64,000 bases of DNA from Comamonadaceae bacterium (lineage in GTDB: Bacteria > Pseudomonadota > Gammaproteobacteria > Burkholderiales > Burkholderiaceae_C): positions 90,778-154,777 of the forward strand of contig JAIYCB010000044.1 in assembly GCA_027488215.1 (NCBI GenBank). Direction: 5' to 3'. The notes under the pieces were generated by a model. It was not told the DNA's origin, did not search any database, and worked only from the letters and a program-made list of their open reading frames with translations. Both the position numbers and the translations under genes were made by a program. Below are positions 38,702-47,356 of this stretch, piece after piece. Position 1 is the first letter of the stretch. Every line of letters begins with the position of its first letter.

Positions 38702-39682
38702 ATGAAAACATCTCACCGTATCGCGCTGATATCCATGACGTGCCTTGCCATGATCTCCCCATGGAGCGCCTCCGCCCAAGGGACTTATCCCAACAAACCG
38801 ATTCGTGTGATCGTTCCATTCGCTGCTGGAAGCACGACCGACATCATTGCCCGCGCGATCTCAGACAAGATGAGCCAGAGCATGGGGCAACCTTTGGTCA
38901 TTGATAACCGTGGAGGCGCAAGCGGCACCATTGGGCAGCAAGCCGTCGCCACCGCAGCGCCTGATGGCTACACCATCATGATTCACTCGTCATCGCACAC
39001 TGTGAGTCCTTCCACATTTGCAAAGTTGCCGTTCGATACGGTCAACGACTTTGCAGGTGTCACACCGATTTCAAGCACCCCCAACGTGCTGGTCATGTCG
39101 CCCTCAAAGAACATCAAGACCCTGCAAGAGTTGCTGACTGCAGCACGTGCCAAACCTGGGGGAATGAATTTTGCATCTGCGGGTCAGGGCAGTGCCACGC
39201 ACTTGAACGCTGAGAAATTCAAATTGGCAGCCAAGATTGAGGCCACCAATATCCCCTTCAAAGGTTCCAGCGAAGCCGTGACCGAGGTCATGGCAGGTCG
39301 TGTGGACTACTATTTTTCACCCATAGCGCCCGTCATTGGTCAAATCCGAAGCGGTCAATTGGTCCCATTGGCGGTCGGCTCATCCAAGCGAGCGAGTGCT
39401 TTGCCACAAGTGCCGACAACGGCCGAAGCCGGAGTCCCTGGCTCTGAATTCAATTTTTGGATTGGCATGATGGTGCCGGGTAAAACGCCCAAAGACATCG
39501 TCAACCGATTGAATGAAGAGGTTGTGAAAGCCCTGGCCAACGCCGAAGTCAAAGAACGTTTTGCCACATTGGGCGCTGATGCCTGGACCATGCGGCCTGA
39601 TCAGTTTGACGCCTATATTCGCGATGAAATCAAAAGCAACGCGGTGCTGGTCAAAGCTGCAGGGCTCTCACCTGCCCCCTGA
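38702..39682 (+). CDS. Bug-type (TctC family) periplasmic binding protein
   Basis: The 326-residue protein has a signal peptide (1-28, ending SASAQ) and the motifs KPIRVIVPFAAGSTTDIIAR, VIDNRGGASGTIGQQ and the C-terminal RPDQFDAYIRDEIK. It is a solute receptor for a tripartite tricarboxylate transporter whose membrane genes are not in the window. It lies between the OYE and DUF993 genes with small gaps and an AACCACTGGAGACC leader. Confidence 0.94.
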   Translation: MKTSHRIALISMTCLAMISPWSASAQGTYPNKPIRVIVPFAAGSTTDIIARAISDKMSQSMGQPLVIDNRGGASGTIGQQAVATAAPDGYTIMIHSSSHTVSPSTFAKLPFDTVNDFAGVTPISSTPNVLVMSPSKNIKTLQELLTAARAKPGGMNFASAGQGSATHLNAEKFKLAAKIEATNIPFKGSSEAVTEVMAGRVDYYFSPIAPVIGQIRSGQLVPLAVGSSKRASALPQVPTTAEAGVPGSEFNFWIGMMVPGKTPKDIVNRLNEEVVKALANAEVKERFATLGADAWTMRPDQFDAYIRDEIKSNAVLVKAAGLSPAP

Positions 39683-39693
39683 AAGGCAAAGCT

Positions 39694-40878
39694 GTGCCCT
39701 TGAACTTGAACCTGCCAACGGCTGCGGGGAGTCTGCGTAACTACACGCTGTGCGGCAGCATCCCTTTAAGTCCCAAGTCGCGTCAGCCATTCAACCGCGT
39801 GGCCTACTCGGCAGCGCATGTTGTGGCCGATCCATTGGCTGTGGTGGACCCTTGGCTTCAATGTGCTGTGGATTGGGATGCCACGATCGCTTACAGACGC
39901 CATTTATGGTCTTTGGGCCTCGGTGTGGCCGAAGCCATGGACACAGCGCAGCGTGGCATGGGTCTGGACTGGCCCACTTCATTGGAACTGATCCGCCGCA
40001 CGCTGGATGCCGCCCAAGATGTGCCAGGCGCGCTCGTGGCTTCGGGCTGTGGCACCGATCATCTGTTGCTGGACGATGTCAAGACTGTGGACGAAGTCAT
40101 CGCAGCTTACGAAGAACAGTTGGAGGCGATTGAAAACCTGGGTGGCAAACTCATCATCATGGCCAGTCGGGCCCTGGCGCGTGTTGCCCAAAGCCCTGCG
40201 GACTATGAGCGCGTTTATGACCGCATCTTGAGCCAGGTCCAACAACCCGTGGTGCTCCATTGGCTGGGCGACATGTTTGACCCTGCCCTGAAGGGGTACT
40301 GGGGCAACACAGATGTGGACCAAGCCATGAACACCGCCTTGGGCATCATTGAAGCGCATTCCAAGAAGGTGGATGGCATCAAGATTTCCTTGCTCGACAA
40401 AGACAAAGAAATCGCTATGCGTCGTCGCCTACCCCCCGGAGTGCGCATGTACACGGGGGATGACTTCAACTATGCCGAGCTGATTGCTGGCGATGGTTTT
40501 GGAGAACACATTGTCAACGGGCAAAGCGACGCGCTGCTTGGTATATTTGACGCGATTGCACCTGCAGCCAGTTTGGCCCTGACGGCGCTGGCTGAAGGCA
40601 AACAAGCCACCTTTCATGCCATTTTGGAGCCGACGGTACCACTGTCACGCCATATTTTTAAGGCGCCAACCCGTTTCTACAAAACGGGCGTTGTTTTCAT
40701 GGCTTGGCTTAACGGTCACCAAAACCATTTCAGCATGATTGGCGGTCAGCAAAGCACCCGCTCCATTCAACATTTGGCGGAGTTGTTTCGATTGGCAGAT
40801 GCGGCCCATCTGCTTGAACACCCCGAGTTGGCTGTTCATCGAATGAAAAATCTCATGTCCATCCATGGTGTTGAATGA
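39694..40878 (+). CDS. DUF993-family protein (TIM-barrel, DHDPS-like)
   Basis: The 394-residue protein matches the DUF993 family, distantly related to dihydrodipicolinate synthase-type aldolases. Typical segments are TIAYRRHLWSLGLGVAEAMD, VVLHWLGDMFDPALKGYW, GIKISLLDKDKEI and MYTGDDFNYAEL. The lysine in GIKIS could be a Schiff-base residue (inference). The start is a GTG, 11 bases after the Bug stop and preceded by AAAGG. The reaction is unknown; an aldolase or retro-aldol step would suit this operon. Confidence 0.85.
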   Translation: MPLNLNLPTAAGSLRNYTLCGSIPLSPKSRQPFNRVAYSAAHVVADPLAVVDPWLQCAVDWDATIAYRRHLWSLGLGVAEAMDTAQRGMGLDWPTSLELIRRTLDAAQDVPGALVASGCGTDHLLLDDVKTVDEVIAAYEEQLEAIENLGGKLIIMASRALARVAQSPADYERVYDRILSQVQQPVVLHWLGDMFDPALKGYWGNTDVDQAMNTALGIIEAHSKKVDGIKISLLDKDKEIAMRRRLPPGVRMYTGDDFNYAELIAGDGFGEHIVNGQSDALLGIFDAIAPAASLALTALAEGKQATFHAILEPTVPLSRHIFKAPTRFYKTGVVFMAWLNGHQNHFSMIGGQQSTRSIQHLAELFRLADAAHLLEHPELAVHRMKNLMSIHGVE

Positions 40879-40887
40879 GCCTATGCG

Positions 40888-40928
40888 ATCTTCTTTGGAT
40901 GAAAAAATAGCATCCAAAGAAGATTTTT
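40888..40928 (+). terminator. Rho-independent terminator of the OYE operon
   Basis: A perfect 14-bp stem (ATCTTCTTTGGATG with CATCCAAAGAAGAT) and a 9-base A-rich loop are followed by TTTTT, 10 bases after the DUF993 stop. Confidence 0.95.
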
Positions 40929-40983
40929 AGAAGTAAAAAAATCCACTACTTTCGACACCAAACTCAACTTTTAGGAACTACTC

Positions 40984-41823
40984 ATGATCCCCCGTATTTA
41001 CAAATTCCTCACTGTGCTGTTTGCGCCTTTTTTTCTGCTCGCATGCGCTGGCACAGGAACAGCACCTTCGGCAGGGGGTTCTCCTTTGACTTTGGTCAAA
41101 GCAGCTTCAGCCAATCCACCTCGATCTGTGCTGTACGTGGGCAACAGCTTCATGTACTACAACAACAGTCTGCACGGGATGGTGAGCCAGATGGCGCGTG
41201 GCTCCGAGAATGCGCAGGCTGCGCAACACCGCTCGACATCCCTGACGATCAGTGGTTCCGGAATTGACTGGCACGACCTTAACTCCTATCTCCGCCCAGA
41301 TGGATTAGGCCGCTACTCATTTGTTGGCGATAACGAGGTCCTCTTCAATCCCCCAGGCCGTCAGTACGATTCGGTGTTGTTGATGGATTGCAGCCAATGT
41401 CCGGTACACCCTACACTGTCCAAAGTGTTTTTTGAATATGCCAAACGACACTCGTTGACTGCACGATCCAAGGGTGTGGAGCCCATGTTCTTGATGACCT
41501 GGGCTTACGCAGACAAACCGGAGATGACCAAGGGACTGGCAGATGCGTACACAGAAGCAGGTCGCCAGAACAGTGCGCATGTCGTTCCCGCCGGCCTGGC
41601 CTTTGCCGAGTCCATCGCCAAGAGACCCGACATCAATCTTTATGTGCCTGACAAGCGGCACCCAAGCCTGGCCGGCAGTTACCTCACAGCAGCCACGCTT
41701 GTGGCTTCGGTGTGGAACGTGAATCCCGTTGGAAGCAAATACACCGCAGGACTGCCTGCGGATGTGGCGCGGCACCTTCAAACCGTCGCTTGGGAGACGG
41801 CGCGCAATTATCACGGCCGTTGA
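40984..41823 (+). CDS. SGNH-hydrolase-like lipoprotein
   Basis: The 279-residue protein starts with a lipoprotein signal (FFLLAC, lipid on C21). After it comes VLYVGNSFMYYNN, a GNS variant of the SGNH block I, and near the C-terminus DKRHPSLAGSYL supplies the Asp-x-x-His. It is probably a membrane-anchored esterase or deacetylase. Other genes are far off, and it seems to be a single transcription unit between two intergenic stretches. Confidence 0.78.
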   Translation: MIPRIYKFLTVLFAPFFLLACAGTGTAPSAGGSPLTLVKAASANPPRSVLYVGNSFMYYNNSLHGMVSQMARGSENAQAAQHRSTSLTISGSGIDWHDLNSYLRPDGLGRYSFVGDNEVLFNPPGRQYDSVLLMDCSQCPVHPTLSKVFFEYAKRHSLTARSKGVEPMFLMTWAYADKPEMTKGLADAYTEAGRQNSAHVVPAGLAFAESIAKRPDINLYVPDKRHPSLAGSYLTAATLVASVWNVNPVGSKYTAGLPADVARHLQTVAWETARNYHGR

Positions 41824-42025
41824 CCTCTTCAGGCTTGAGAAATTGGAAAATGTATGAATCTGAGACCTCGGCAACACCCGATGCCTCAAAAACAAACATG
41901 GCTTTTCTCTCGAGCCCAGTCATAGAGATCCAATTCGCAACGATCAAGAATCCCTTATCGCAGCAGACGGTCTCCGCAAAGAAAGCAAAGTAGGTGACTC
42001 ACCCTTCAAGTAGTCGAACAACATG

Positions 42026-42160
42026 TCATCCACCCGTCGATATCAGTGCGGCTTGCACAAGCTCATGTCCTGAGGTGTTTTCAGGCACACGATCAATCAA
42101 CGCTGTGCGGCGCTCAATAAAGTCCTGCAGCGTTTTTTTAGGTCGACTCGACTGATTCAT
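42026..42160 (-). CDS. Possible 44-residue small protein
   Basis: A minus-strand frame begins MNQSSRPKKTLQDFIERRTA and ends ALISTGG. Codon choice is plausible and the product is soluble and charged. There is no clear ribosome-binding site, and no family is recognised. It could equally be chance. Confidence 0.25.
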   Translation of the reverse strand: MNQSSRPKKTLQDFIERRTALIDRVPENTSGHELVQAALISTGG

Positions 42161-42186
42161 TCCAAACAAACGAAGCGTTTTTTGAA

Positions 42187-42212
42187 TTTGGCAAGGGTAG
42201 ACCCTTGCCAAA
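42187..42212. promoter_or_regulatory. Perfect 26-base dyad upstream of the PsiF-like gene
   Basis: TTTGGCAAGGGT-AG-ACCCTTGCCAAA has two perfect 12-base arms around a 2-base centre, ending 50 bases before the psiF-like ATG. The 2-base centre is tight for a hairpin, and there is only AAAAATTG after it, so an operator fits better than a terminator. Confidence 0.55.
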
Positions 42213-42262
42213 AATTGTTAATTTTGTTACTTTTGAATTTGGCTTTCATCGACGGAAATCAA

Positions 42263-42529
42263 ATGAAAAAATTCACCGCTTTATTGTTTGTTGCGCTGTT
42301 AGCTTTAAGCGCCCCTTCTTTTGCAGCCACATGCGATGCACAAGCTTCTGAGAAAAAACTGGCGGGTGCTGCTAAAAACAGCTTTGTCCAGAAGTGTGAG
42401 AAAGATGCATCAGCAGCCTTGGCCACCGCCACCGCAACGTGCGAAGCACAGGCCGCAGAGAAAAAGTTGGCAGGTGCTGCCAAAAACAGTTTCACCAAGA
42501 AATGCATCAAGGACGCCACCGGCGGTTGA
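42263..42529 (+). CDS. PsiF-repeat exported protein
   Basis: The 88-residue protein has a signal peptide (MKKFTALLFVALLALSAPSFA) and two PsiF repeats of about 35 residues, each with the pattern C-x2-QA-x-EKKLAGAAKNSF-x2-KC. PsiF of E. coli is a phosphate-starvation gene of unknown function. The shared Cys pairs suggest disulfides in the periplasm. The start at 42263 is chosen because it begins the signal peptide. A PsiE-like gene follows 475 bases later. Confidence 0.88.
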   Translation: MKKFTALLFVALLALSAPSFAATCDAQASEKKLAGAAKNSFVQKCEKDASAALATATATCEAQAAEKKLAGAAKNSFTKKCIKDATGG

Positions 42530-43004
42530 TTTTCTCGGAGGCACCTGGGTTTCAAATGAACCCTGCAACACGTTTACGCGCGTTAGCTGAACGCCGCTCA
42601 AAACAAACGTGGCTTTTGTGAACCTGAACGCAGCGCCTGCTGGCACTGCTATCGGGACAAGTTGGAAGTGGCGTGCTTAGTGCTGGTCATGATGGTTTGA
42701 GTTTGGTTTGGAATGTTTGAGTGTTCCGAAATCTACGTCAAGACAGCAAAAAATCCATGAAAAGCTGTCAACCCGAATGGCGGATTCAAATCTGAAGTGC
42801 AACACCCATTGGTTTAATGGATGAGGCTGGATTGTTCAGGGGAATGCAGGAACAGCTCCCGAGATAACGCCAAGGGTAATCGCACTCCCAAGCCCTTGCA
42901 AAGAAAGTTTTGTTCACCGAACCCAACGTTCATCAAAAATGGTCAGCTTCAATTGCAGGATCCATTTCATAATGTCTTGATTAACCCTTGAAGCTGGGAA
43001 GCTT
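42530..43004. other. Intergenic region, no gene recognised
   Basis: No convincing ORF, RNA or terminator is seen between the PsiF-like and PsiE-like genes. The last bases hold an unusual ribosome-binding site inside a small hairpin (42991-43004). Confidence 0.5.
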
Positions 43005-43364
43005 ATGCCCATCAAAAAAATTATTGACGTCACTGAAAAAGTTTTTCTTGTCACTATCGCACTGTTCACAGTGGGTGCAATGGTGCAAGAAGTCATGCTG
43101 TTGATCGAGCAGCGTAGCGTAGCGCTGAAGGACTTGTTACTGATGTTTATTTATGCGGAAGTATTGGGCATGTTGGGAGCTTTTTACAGCAGCCACCGAA
43201 TTCCAATCACCATTCCTTTGGTCATTGCAATGACAGCATTGAGCCGCCTGATCATCCTCCAGGGTAAAGAAGGTGACCCATCTATTCTTTTGTATGAAAG
43301 TGGCGCTATTTTGATGATTGCTATTGCCTGTTGGGTGATTAGCAAAATACAAGACCGCGATTGA
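43005..43364 (+). CDS. PsiE-like phosphate-starvation membrane protein
   Basis: The 119-residue protein has four hydrophobic segments (about 12-32, 42-60, 67-85, 95-113) and the PsiE-type stretches LLLMFIYAEVLGMLG and TALSRLIIL. PsiE proteins are inner-membrane proteins of unknown function linked to phosphate starvation in E. coli. GGGAAG directly before the ATG is the ribosome-binding site. No convincing Pho box is seen by eye. Confidence 0.82.
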   Translation: MPIKKIIDVTEKVFLVTIALFTVGAMVQEVMLLIEQRSVALKDLLLMFIYAEVLGMLGAFYSSHRIPITIPLVIAMTALSRLIILQGKEGDPSILLYESGAILMIAIACWVISKIQDRD

Positions 43365-43455
43365 CCAAGCTCTTGATAAAAGGAACGCAACGCAGGCACG
43401 ATCTCAAGGTCTATGAGAAAATTTCAACAACACTAACCCTTTAATAGGAATTCAT

Positions 43456-43905
43456 ATGACCAGCGTCAAAACATGCCTAGAGCAAAAAGGAAAATCCGCT
43501 GCCGTGATCAGCGTCAAGCCTGATGAAAAAGTGGTTGTCGCTTTACAACTTATGCGGGACAAACGTGTGCGTGCGATCCTCGTTATCAAGGACGAAAAGT
43601 TGATGGGCATCATCACTCAGGGCGACTGCGCCATCAAGGTACTGTTACCTGGTCTTGATGCCAAACAAGTGCTGGTCGAAGAAATCATGACGGTTGATCC
43701 GGTCTCGGTCAAACCAGACGATCCCATAGAAGCTTGCACAGGCTTGATGGCATCCCGTAACTTCCGTCATCTTCCGGTTGTAGAAGCCGGGCGGGTCGTT
43801 GGCGTTATCTCGATTGGTGATGTCGTCAAAGACAACATTCGCCAAATGGGTCAGCAGATTGGTTTTTTAGAAACTTATATCAAGGGGCACAGCGCTGCGC
43901 TTTGA
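43456..43905 (+). CDS. Two-CBS-domain protein
   Basis: The 149-residue cytoplasmic protein is a single Bateman module. CBS1 (about 12-65) has VVALQLMRDKRVRAILVI and CBS2 (about 75-130) has IEACTGLMASRNFRHLPVV. Such pairs bind adenine nucleotides and regulate partners; none is fused here. It is 91 bases after the PsiE-like gene with its own GGAATTC leader. Confidence 0.9.
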   Translation: MTSVKTCLEQKGKSAAVISVKPDEKVVVALQLMRDKRVRAILVIKDEKLMGIITQGDCAIKVLLPGLDAKQVLVEEIMTVDPVSVKPDDPIEACTGLMASRNFRHLPVVEAGRVVGVISIGDVVKDNIRQMGQQIGFLETYIKGHSAAL

Positions 43906-44504
43906 CTAATGATTCATAAACTATTTCTTGTTGGCAACGACTGTTGACTTGAACAACAACGGATATCAAATGGGCTGAAGGCAAAATTTTCACATCTATC
44001 CTGAACGGCCCTATGATTCAATAAGGCTTCACACTTTGAGATGGTGGAGCTATGAGCAAGAATTCAACTGCCCTGCTCAAAACGTCATAACTTCACACAA
44101 AGGCCAACGACCATGTCGGATTGGGCTTTTCGCTTGACGCACTGACTGATCGCCAGTGAATTTGCTGCGCATTTTGTAGAGATATGTGGTCCAGGTGAAC
44201 ATACCTGCGAAGCAAAATGACCGGATCCCGATCACCAGGGATTTGAAAAGCCACCCCAACGCCATTTCTTAAAAGCGAGGCTGCGACCCAGTTTCGGATG
44301 AGATGCACACGCAAATCTGATTGTCACAAAATGACTCGAAGTTGTTTACTCCTACACAAGCGGTCCATCCATTTGAATGAGCGGGTAAACCCCTAAAAAA
44401 GTCAACAACCAAACGATTGTTTTGTATCCGCTGAATCGATAGCATGAAGGCCAAGCTTTACTTCCCGCCGCTTGGCAATTTTTTGAAACCACCAGGAGTC
44501 ATCG
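43906..44504. other. 600-base intergenic region before the TRAP operon
   Basis: No complete gene is recognised. GGTGGAGCT precedes an ATG at 44052 that opens only 12 codons (MSKNSTALLKTS), which may be a gene remnant. A partial dyad (CAAACGATTGTTTTG, 44410-44424) lies upstream of the dctP-like gene and may be regulatory. Confidence 0.4.
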
Positions 44505-45539
44505 ATGAAGAAACAATTGTTAGTTACCTGTGCTGCTCTTGCGCTTGCACTGCCCTCACAAGCTCAGGACTTCCCATCCTTGTCACTCAAAATGGCACAC
44601 CCACTGGCCCAGACTTTCCCCGGAGCTGAATGGGACAAGTGGTTCGCTGAGGAAATTGAGCGGCGATCCGGCGGAAAAATCAAAATCCAAATTTTCTGGT
44701 CTGGTCAACTGGGTGGCCTCACTGAAATTAAAAATCTCGTGGGCAATGGCGCTGTGGACATCGGCGTGTTCGCTCAAGCTGTTCACGCTGCGGAGCTTCC
44801 ATTGACTTCTGTTTCAGCGGGTCTTCTCAACAGGGTGTCAGCGGATGCCAAGACGGGTTCCGAATTGGCACGTGCCAGCTACGCCACCAAAACAGTCAGC
44901 GATGAACTCCAAGCTCAAAACCTCAAAGTCATCAAGTGGACTGTTCCCTCCCCTTACAAACTGCTTTGCAACAAGGCGATCAACACATCAGCAGACCTTA
45001 AAGGCTTGAAAGTCAGAGCGGTCGGCGGGGCTTACGTTCCTATCTGGATGGAAGCCTACGGAATGGTGCCAACGCGGGTTCAAGCCACTGAAATTCGTGA
45101 AGGCCTGCAGCGTGGAACGCTCGATTGCAACTTTGGCCCCATTGAGTGGACACCATTTTCTGACTTGCAGAAAGTCGCTCCTTATCTTTCTGACTTGAAC
45201 ACGGGCTCGTTCACAACGTTCCAGATGTATGTACCCGCCAAAACATTCAACGCATGGCCTCGGGCAGTTCAGACCTTGTTCACACAAGTGGCTCAGGAAG
45301 CCATGCAGAAAGACTTGGCGGCTTTGCCCAAAGTCGAAGCCGATGCGATGGATAAATTCAGAGCAACAGGGGGCAACATCGTTCAGATGAAAGATCTGCA
45401 AAACTTCATCTCCCGATCCCCCGACATGATCCAAATCTGGATTGACAAATCGACAAAAGACGGTCTGGGCGAGAAAATCAAAGAATTGATTCCCCTGCAA
45501 AGGAAAGCTGCGCAAAGCTTTGCAAACTCGCGCAACTGA
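44505..45539 (+). CDS. TRAP transporter solute-binding protein (DctP family)
   Basis: The 344-residue periplasmic receptor has a signal peptide (1-21, ending PSQAQ) and family segments SLKMAHPLAQTFPGAEWDKW, GKIKIQIFWSGQLGG and DLKGLKVRAVGGAYV. Ligands are usually organic acids bound through a conserved Arg, here probably that in LKVRAVG. GGAGT precedes the ATG. DctQ and DctM genes follow directly, then an acyl-CoA ligase, so the cargo may be the acid activated by that ligase. Confidence 0.94.
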   Translation: MKKQLLVTCAALALALPSQAQDFPSLSLKMAHPLAQTFPGAEWDKWFAEEIERRSGGKIKIQIFWSGQLGGLTEIKNLVGNGAVDIGVFAQAVHAAELPLTSVSAGLLNRVSADAKTGSELARASYATKTVSDELQAQNLKVIKWTVPSPYKLLCNKAINTSADLKGLKVRAVGGAYVPIWMEAYGMVPTRVQATEIREGLQRGTLDCNFGPIEWTPFSDLQKVAPYLSDLNTGSFTTFQMYVPAKTFNAWPRAVQTLFTQVAQEAMQKDLAALPKVEADAMDKFRATGGNIVQMKDLQNFISRSPDMIQIWIDKSTKDGLGEKIKELIPLQRKAAQSFANSRN

Positions 45540-45550
45540 CCATCTGACAG

Positions 45551-46045
45551 ATGAATAAGTTAATTCAATGGACAGAGAAAGCAGCACTTGCAGTTTGCGC
45601 AAGTGCTGTGCTCATCATGATGGTTATTGGTGCCATAGACATCGTGATGGGCAACGTTCTGGGCTTTTATATTTCGTACAAAGTAGAGCTGTCCGGTACG
45701 CTTTTAGCGACTAGCATTTTTTTGGCTTGCAGTCCTGTCCAAAGAGGCAATGAGCATATTCGTGTGGATTTGTTCGAACCCTACATGGGTGACACAACCA
45801 AAAAAATGACTGCTTTTCTTGGCAATCTGTGCGGCCTTTTATTTGTGGGATTGATTAGCTATGGGCTGTGGGATCAGGCTTTCAAAAGTTTGATGATTTT
45901 TGAGGTGTCCGCAGATACCTCTGGCTTTCCAATTTGGCCCTGGAAGTTGGCATGCCCAGTTGGGACGAGTCTTTGCGTTGTGACCATGGTCGGTCAATTG
46001 ATTCAGCAAATTTTCACTTCCCCATCATTGAAAGAAAGCAAGTGA
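45551..46045 (+). CDS. TRAP transporter small permease (DctQ)
   Basis: The 164-residue membrane protein has four TM helices and the DctQ-type segment FLACSPVQRGNEHIRVDLF. It forms the membrane complex with DctM. It starts 11 bases after the DctP gene and its TGA overlaps the GTG start of the DctM gene. Confidence 0.9.
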   Translation: MNKLIQWTEKAALAVCASAVLIMMVIGAIDIVMGNVLGFYISYKVELSGTLLATSIFLACSPVQRGNEHIRVDLFEPYMGDTTKKMTAFLGNLCGLLFVGLISYGLWDQAFKSLMIFEVSADTSGFPIWPWKLACPVGTSLCVVTMVGQLIQQIFTSPSLKESK

Positions 46046-47340
46046 CAATAGGTTTAATAGGTTTTGTAGTCATGCTCGTGCTCCTAGGGCTTGGCATCCC
46101 CGTAGCCTACTCGGTTGGTACCGTTGCGATCGTTGGCATTTTTTATGCCATTGGGCCCACTTTTTTGTTGTCCACGATCCAGTCATTGCCCTATGCTTTT
46201 GCAAGTGATTACAACTTTGTCGTTGTGCCCTTGTTTGTTTTGATGGGCACTTTGGCATCGCGAGCTGGGATCATCACTGATCTGTACAAAGCTGCTTTTC
46301 AACTCACCAGTCAAATTCGTGGAAGCCTGATGATGGCGACTGTGATGGCTCAAGCCATGTTTGCAGCCATATCGGGATCGACAACCGTCGCAGCAAGCAT
46401 CTTCACACGCATGGCATTGCCTGAAATGATCCGCTATGGGTACAACCCGGGCGTATCGGCTGGCTGTGTTGCTGCTGCAGGCACTCTGGCAGGGCTCATT
46501 CCGCCCTCCATTGCCATGGTGCTTTTCGCGGTGCTGACGGGAGAGCCTATTGGCAAGTTGCTGATCGCCGGCATCTTGCCTGGTGTGTTGACTGCAGTCG
46601 GCTATATCGTGGGCATTCGGATCATGCTGATCTACAGACCCGAATGGGCTCCTATGATCAGCGAAAGATTCAGTTTGAAGCAAAAGCTGCAGGGCATTTC
46701 AAAAGCTTGGGCTGTTTTCTTGCTGATTGGCTTGGTGATTGGGGGGATTTACACAGGCACGTTTCCGCCTTCAGCTGCTGGTGCCGTTGGGGCAACCGGT
46801 GTTCTTCTGATTGCCCTGTCTACCCAGCGTTTGCCCAAAGGTGCCCTGTGGGAGAGCCTGATTGAAAGTGCGCGCATCTCCGCTGTCCTTTTCTTGATCG
46901 TCATGGCAGGTCTCTTGTTCAGTCGGTTCTTGCTGGTCAGTGGCTTCATCGGTGACCTCAAAGCACTGGTGGTCACCCTCGAAATGAGCGCCTTCGTTTT
47001 TATTGCCTTGGTGGTGATTCTGTATTTGATCCTGGGTTGCTTCGTAGACAGCGTTTCTTTGATGATCATCACGCTGCCCTTTCTTTACCCCATTTCCACG
47101 TCCTTGGGCATCAATGGCATCTGGTTTGGTGTGCTGATCATCAAGCTCATCGAAATTGCCGCCATCACGCCACCAGTGGGTCTGAATCTGTTTGCGGTTT
47201 TGTCATCGGCCAAAGGGCAAGTCAATTCGCGTCAATTGTTTGCAGGTGTCATGCCCTTCCTCGTCATGGAGGCAGTGTTGCTGGCATTGCTGATTGGTTT
47301 CCCTGCCATCGCCACCATCTTGCCCGAATTGATGGACTGA
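46042..47340 (+). CDS. TRAP transporter large permease (DctM)
   Basis: The 432-residue protein has about 12 TM helices and the DctM landmarks VVPLFVLMGTLASRAGI, AAISGSTTVAASIFTRMALP and GTLAGLIPPSIAMVLFAVLT. The start is a GTG at 46042 overlapping the DctQ stop (GTGA); a longer frame upstream lies within DctQ. It drives sodium- or proton-linked uptake. Confidence 0.93.
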   Translation: MTIGLIGFVVMLVLLGLGIPVAYSVGTVAIVGIFYAIGPTFLLSTIQSLPYAFASDYNFVVVPLFVLMGTLASRAGIITDLYKAAFQLTSQIRGSLMMATVMAQAMFAAISGSTTVAASIFTRMALPEMIRYGYNPGVSAGCVAAAGTLAGLIPPSIAMVLFAVLTGEPIGKLLIAGILPGVLTAVGYIVGIRIMLIYRPEWAPMISERFSLKQKLQGISKAWAVFLLIGLVIGGIYTGTFPPSAAGAVGATGVLLIALSTQRLPKGALWESLIESARISAVLFLIVMAGLLFSRFLLVSGFIGDLKALVVTLEMSAFVFIALVVILYLILGCFVDSVSLMIITLPFLYPISTSLGINGIWFGVLIIKLIEIAAITPPVGLNLFAVLSSAKGQVNSRQLFAGVMPFLVMEAVLLALLIGFPAIATILPELMD

Positions 47341-47356
47341 AAATCAGGAGAAGAAT

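Larger units (their letters stand above)
41824..42262. other. Intergenic region with a small ORF and a long dyad
   Basis: Apart from a possible 44-codon minus-strand ORF (42026-42160) and the 26-base dyad at 42187-42212, nothing is recognised. Base composition is more AT-rich than the flanking genes. Confidence 0.5.

Noticed and set aside
41885..42620. Similar 22-base stretches (CTCAAAA-CAAAC-TGGCTTTT) at about 41885 and 42597
   Set aside because: Too short, with a gap and a mismatch, and no other repeat boundary around them; probably chance.
42897..43004. Possible Pho box before the PsiE-like gene
   Set aside because: Only TTTCATAATGTC-like fragments were found, without the two spaced TGTCA repeats.
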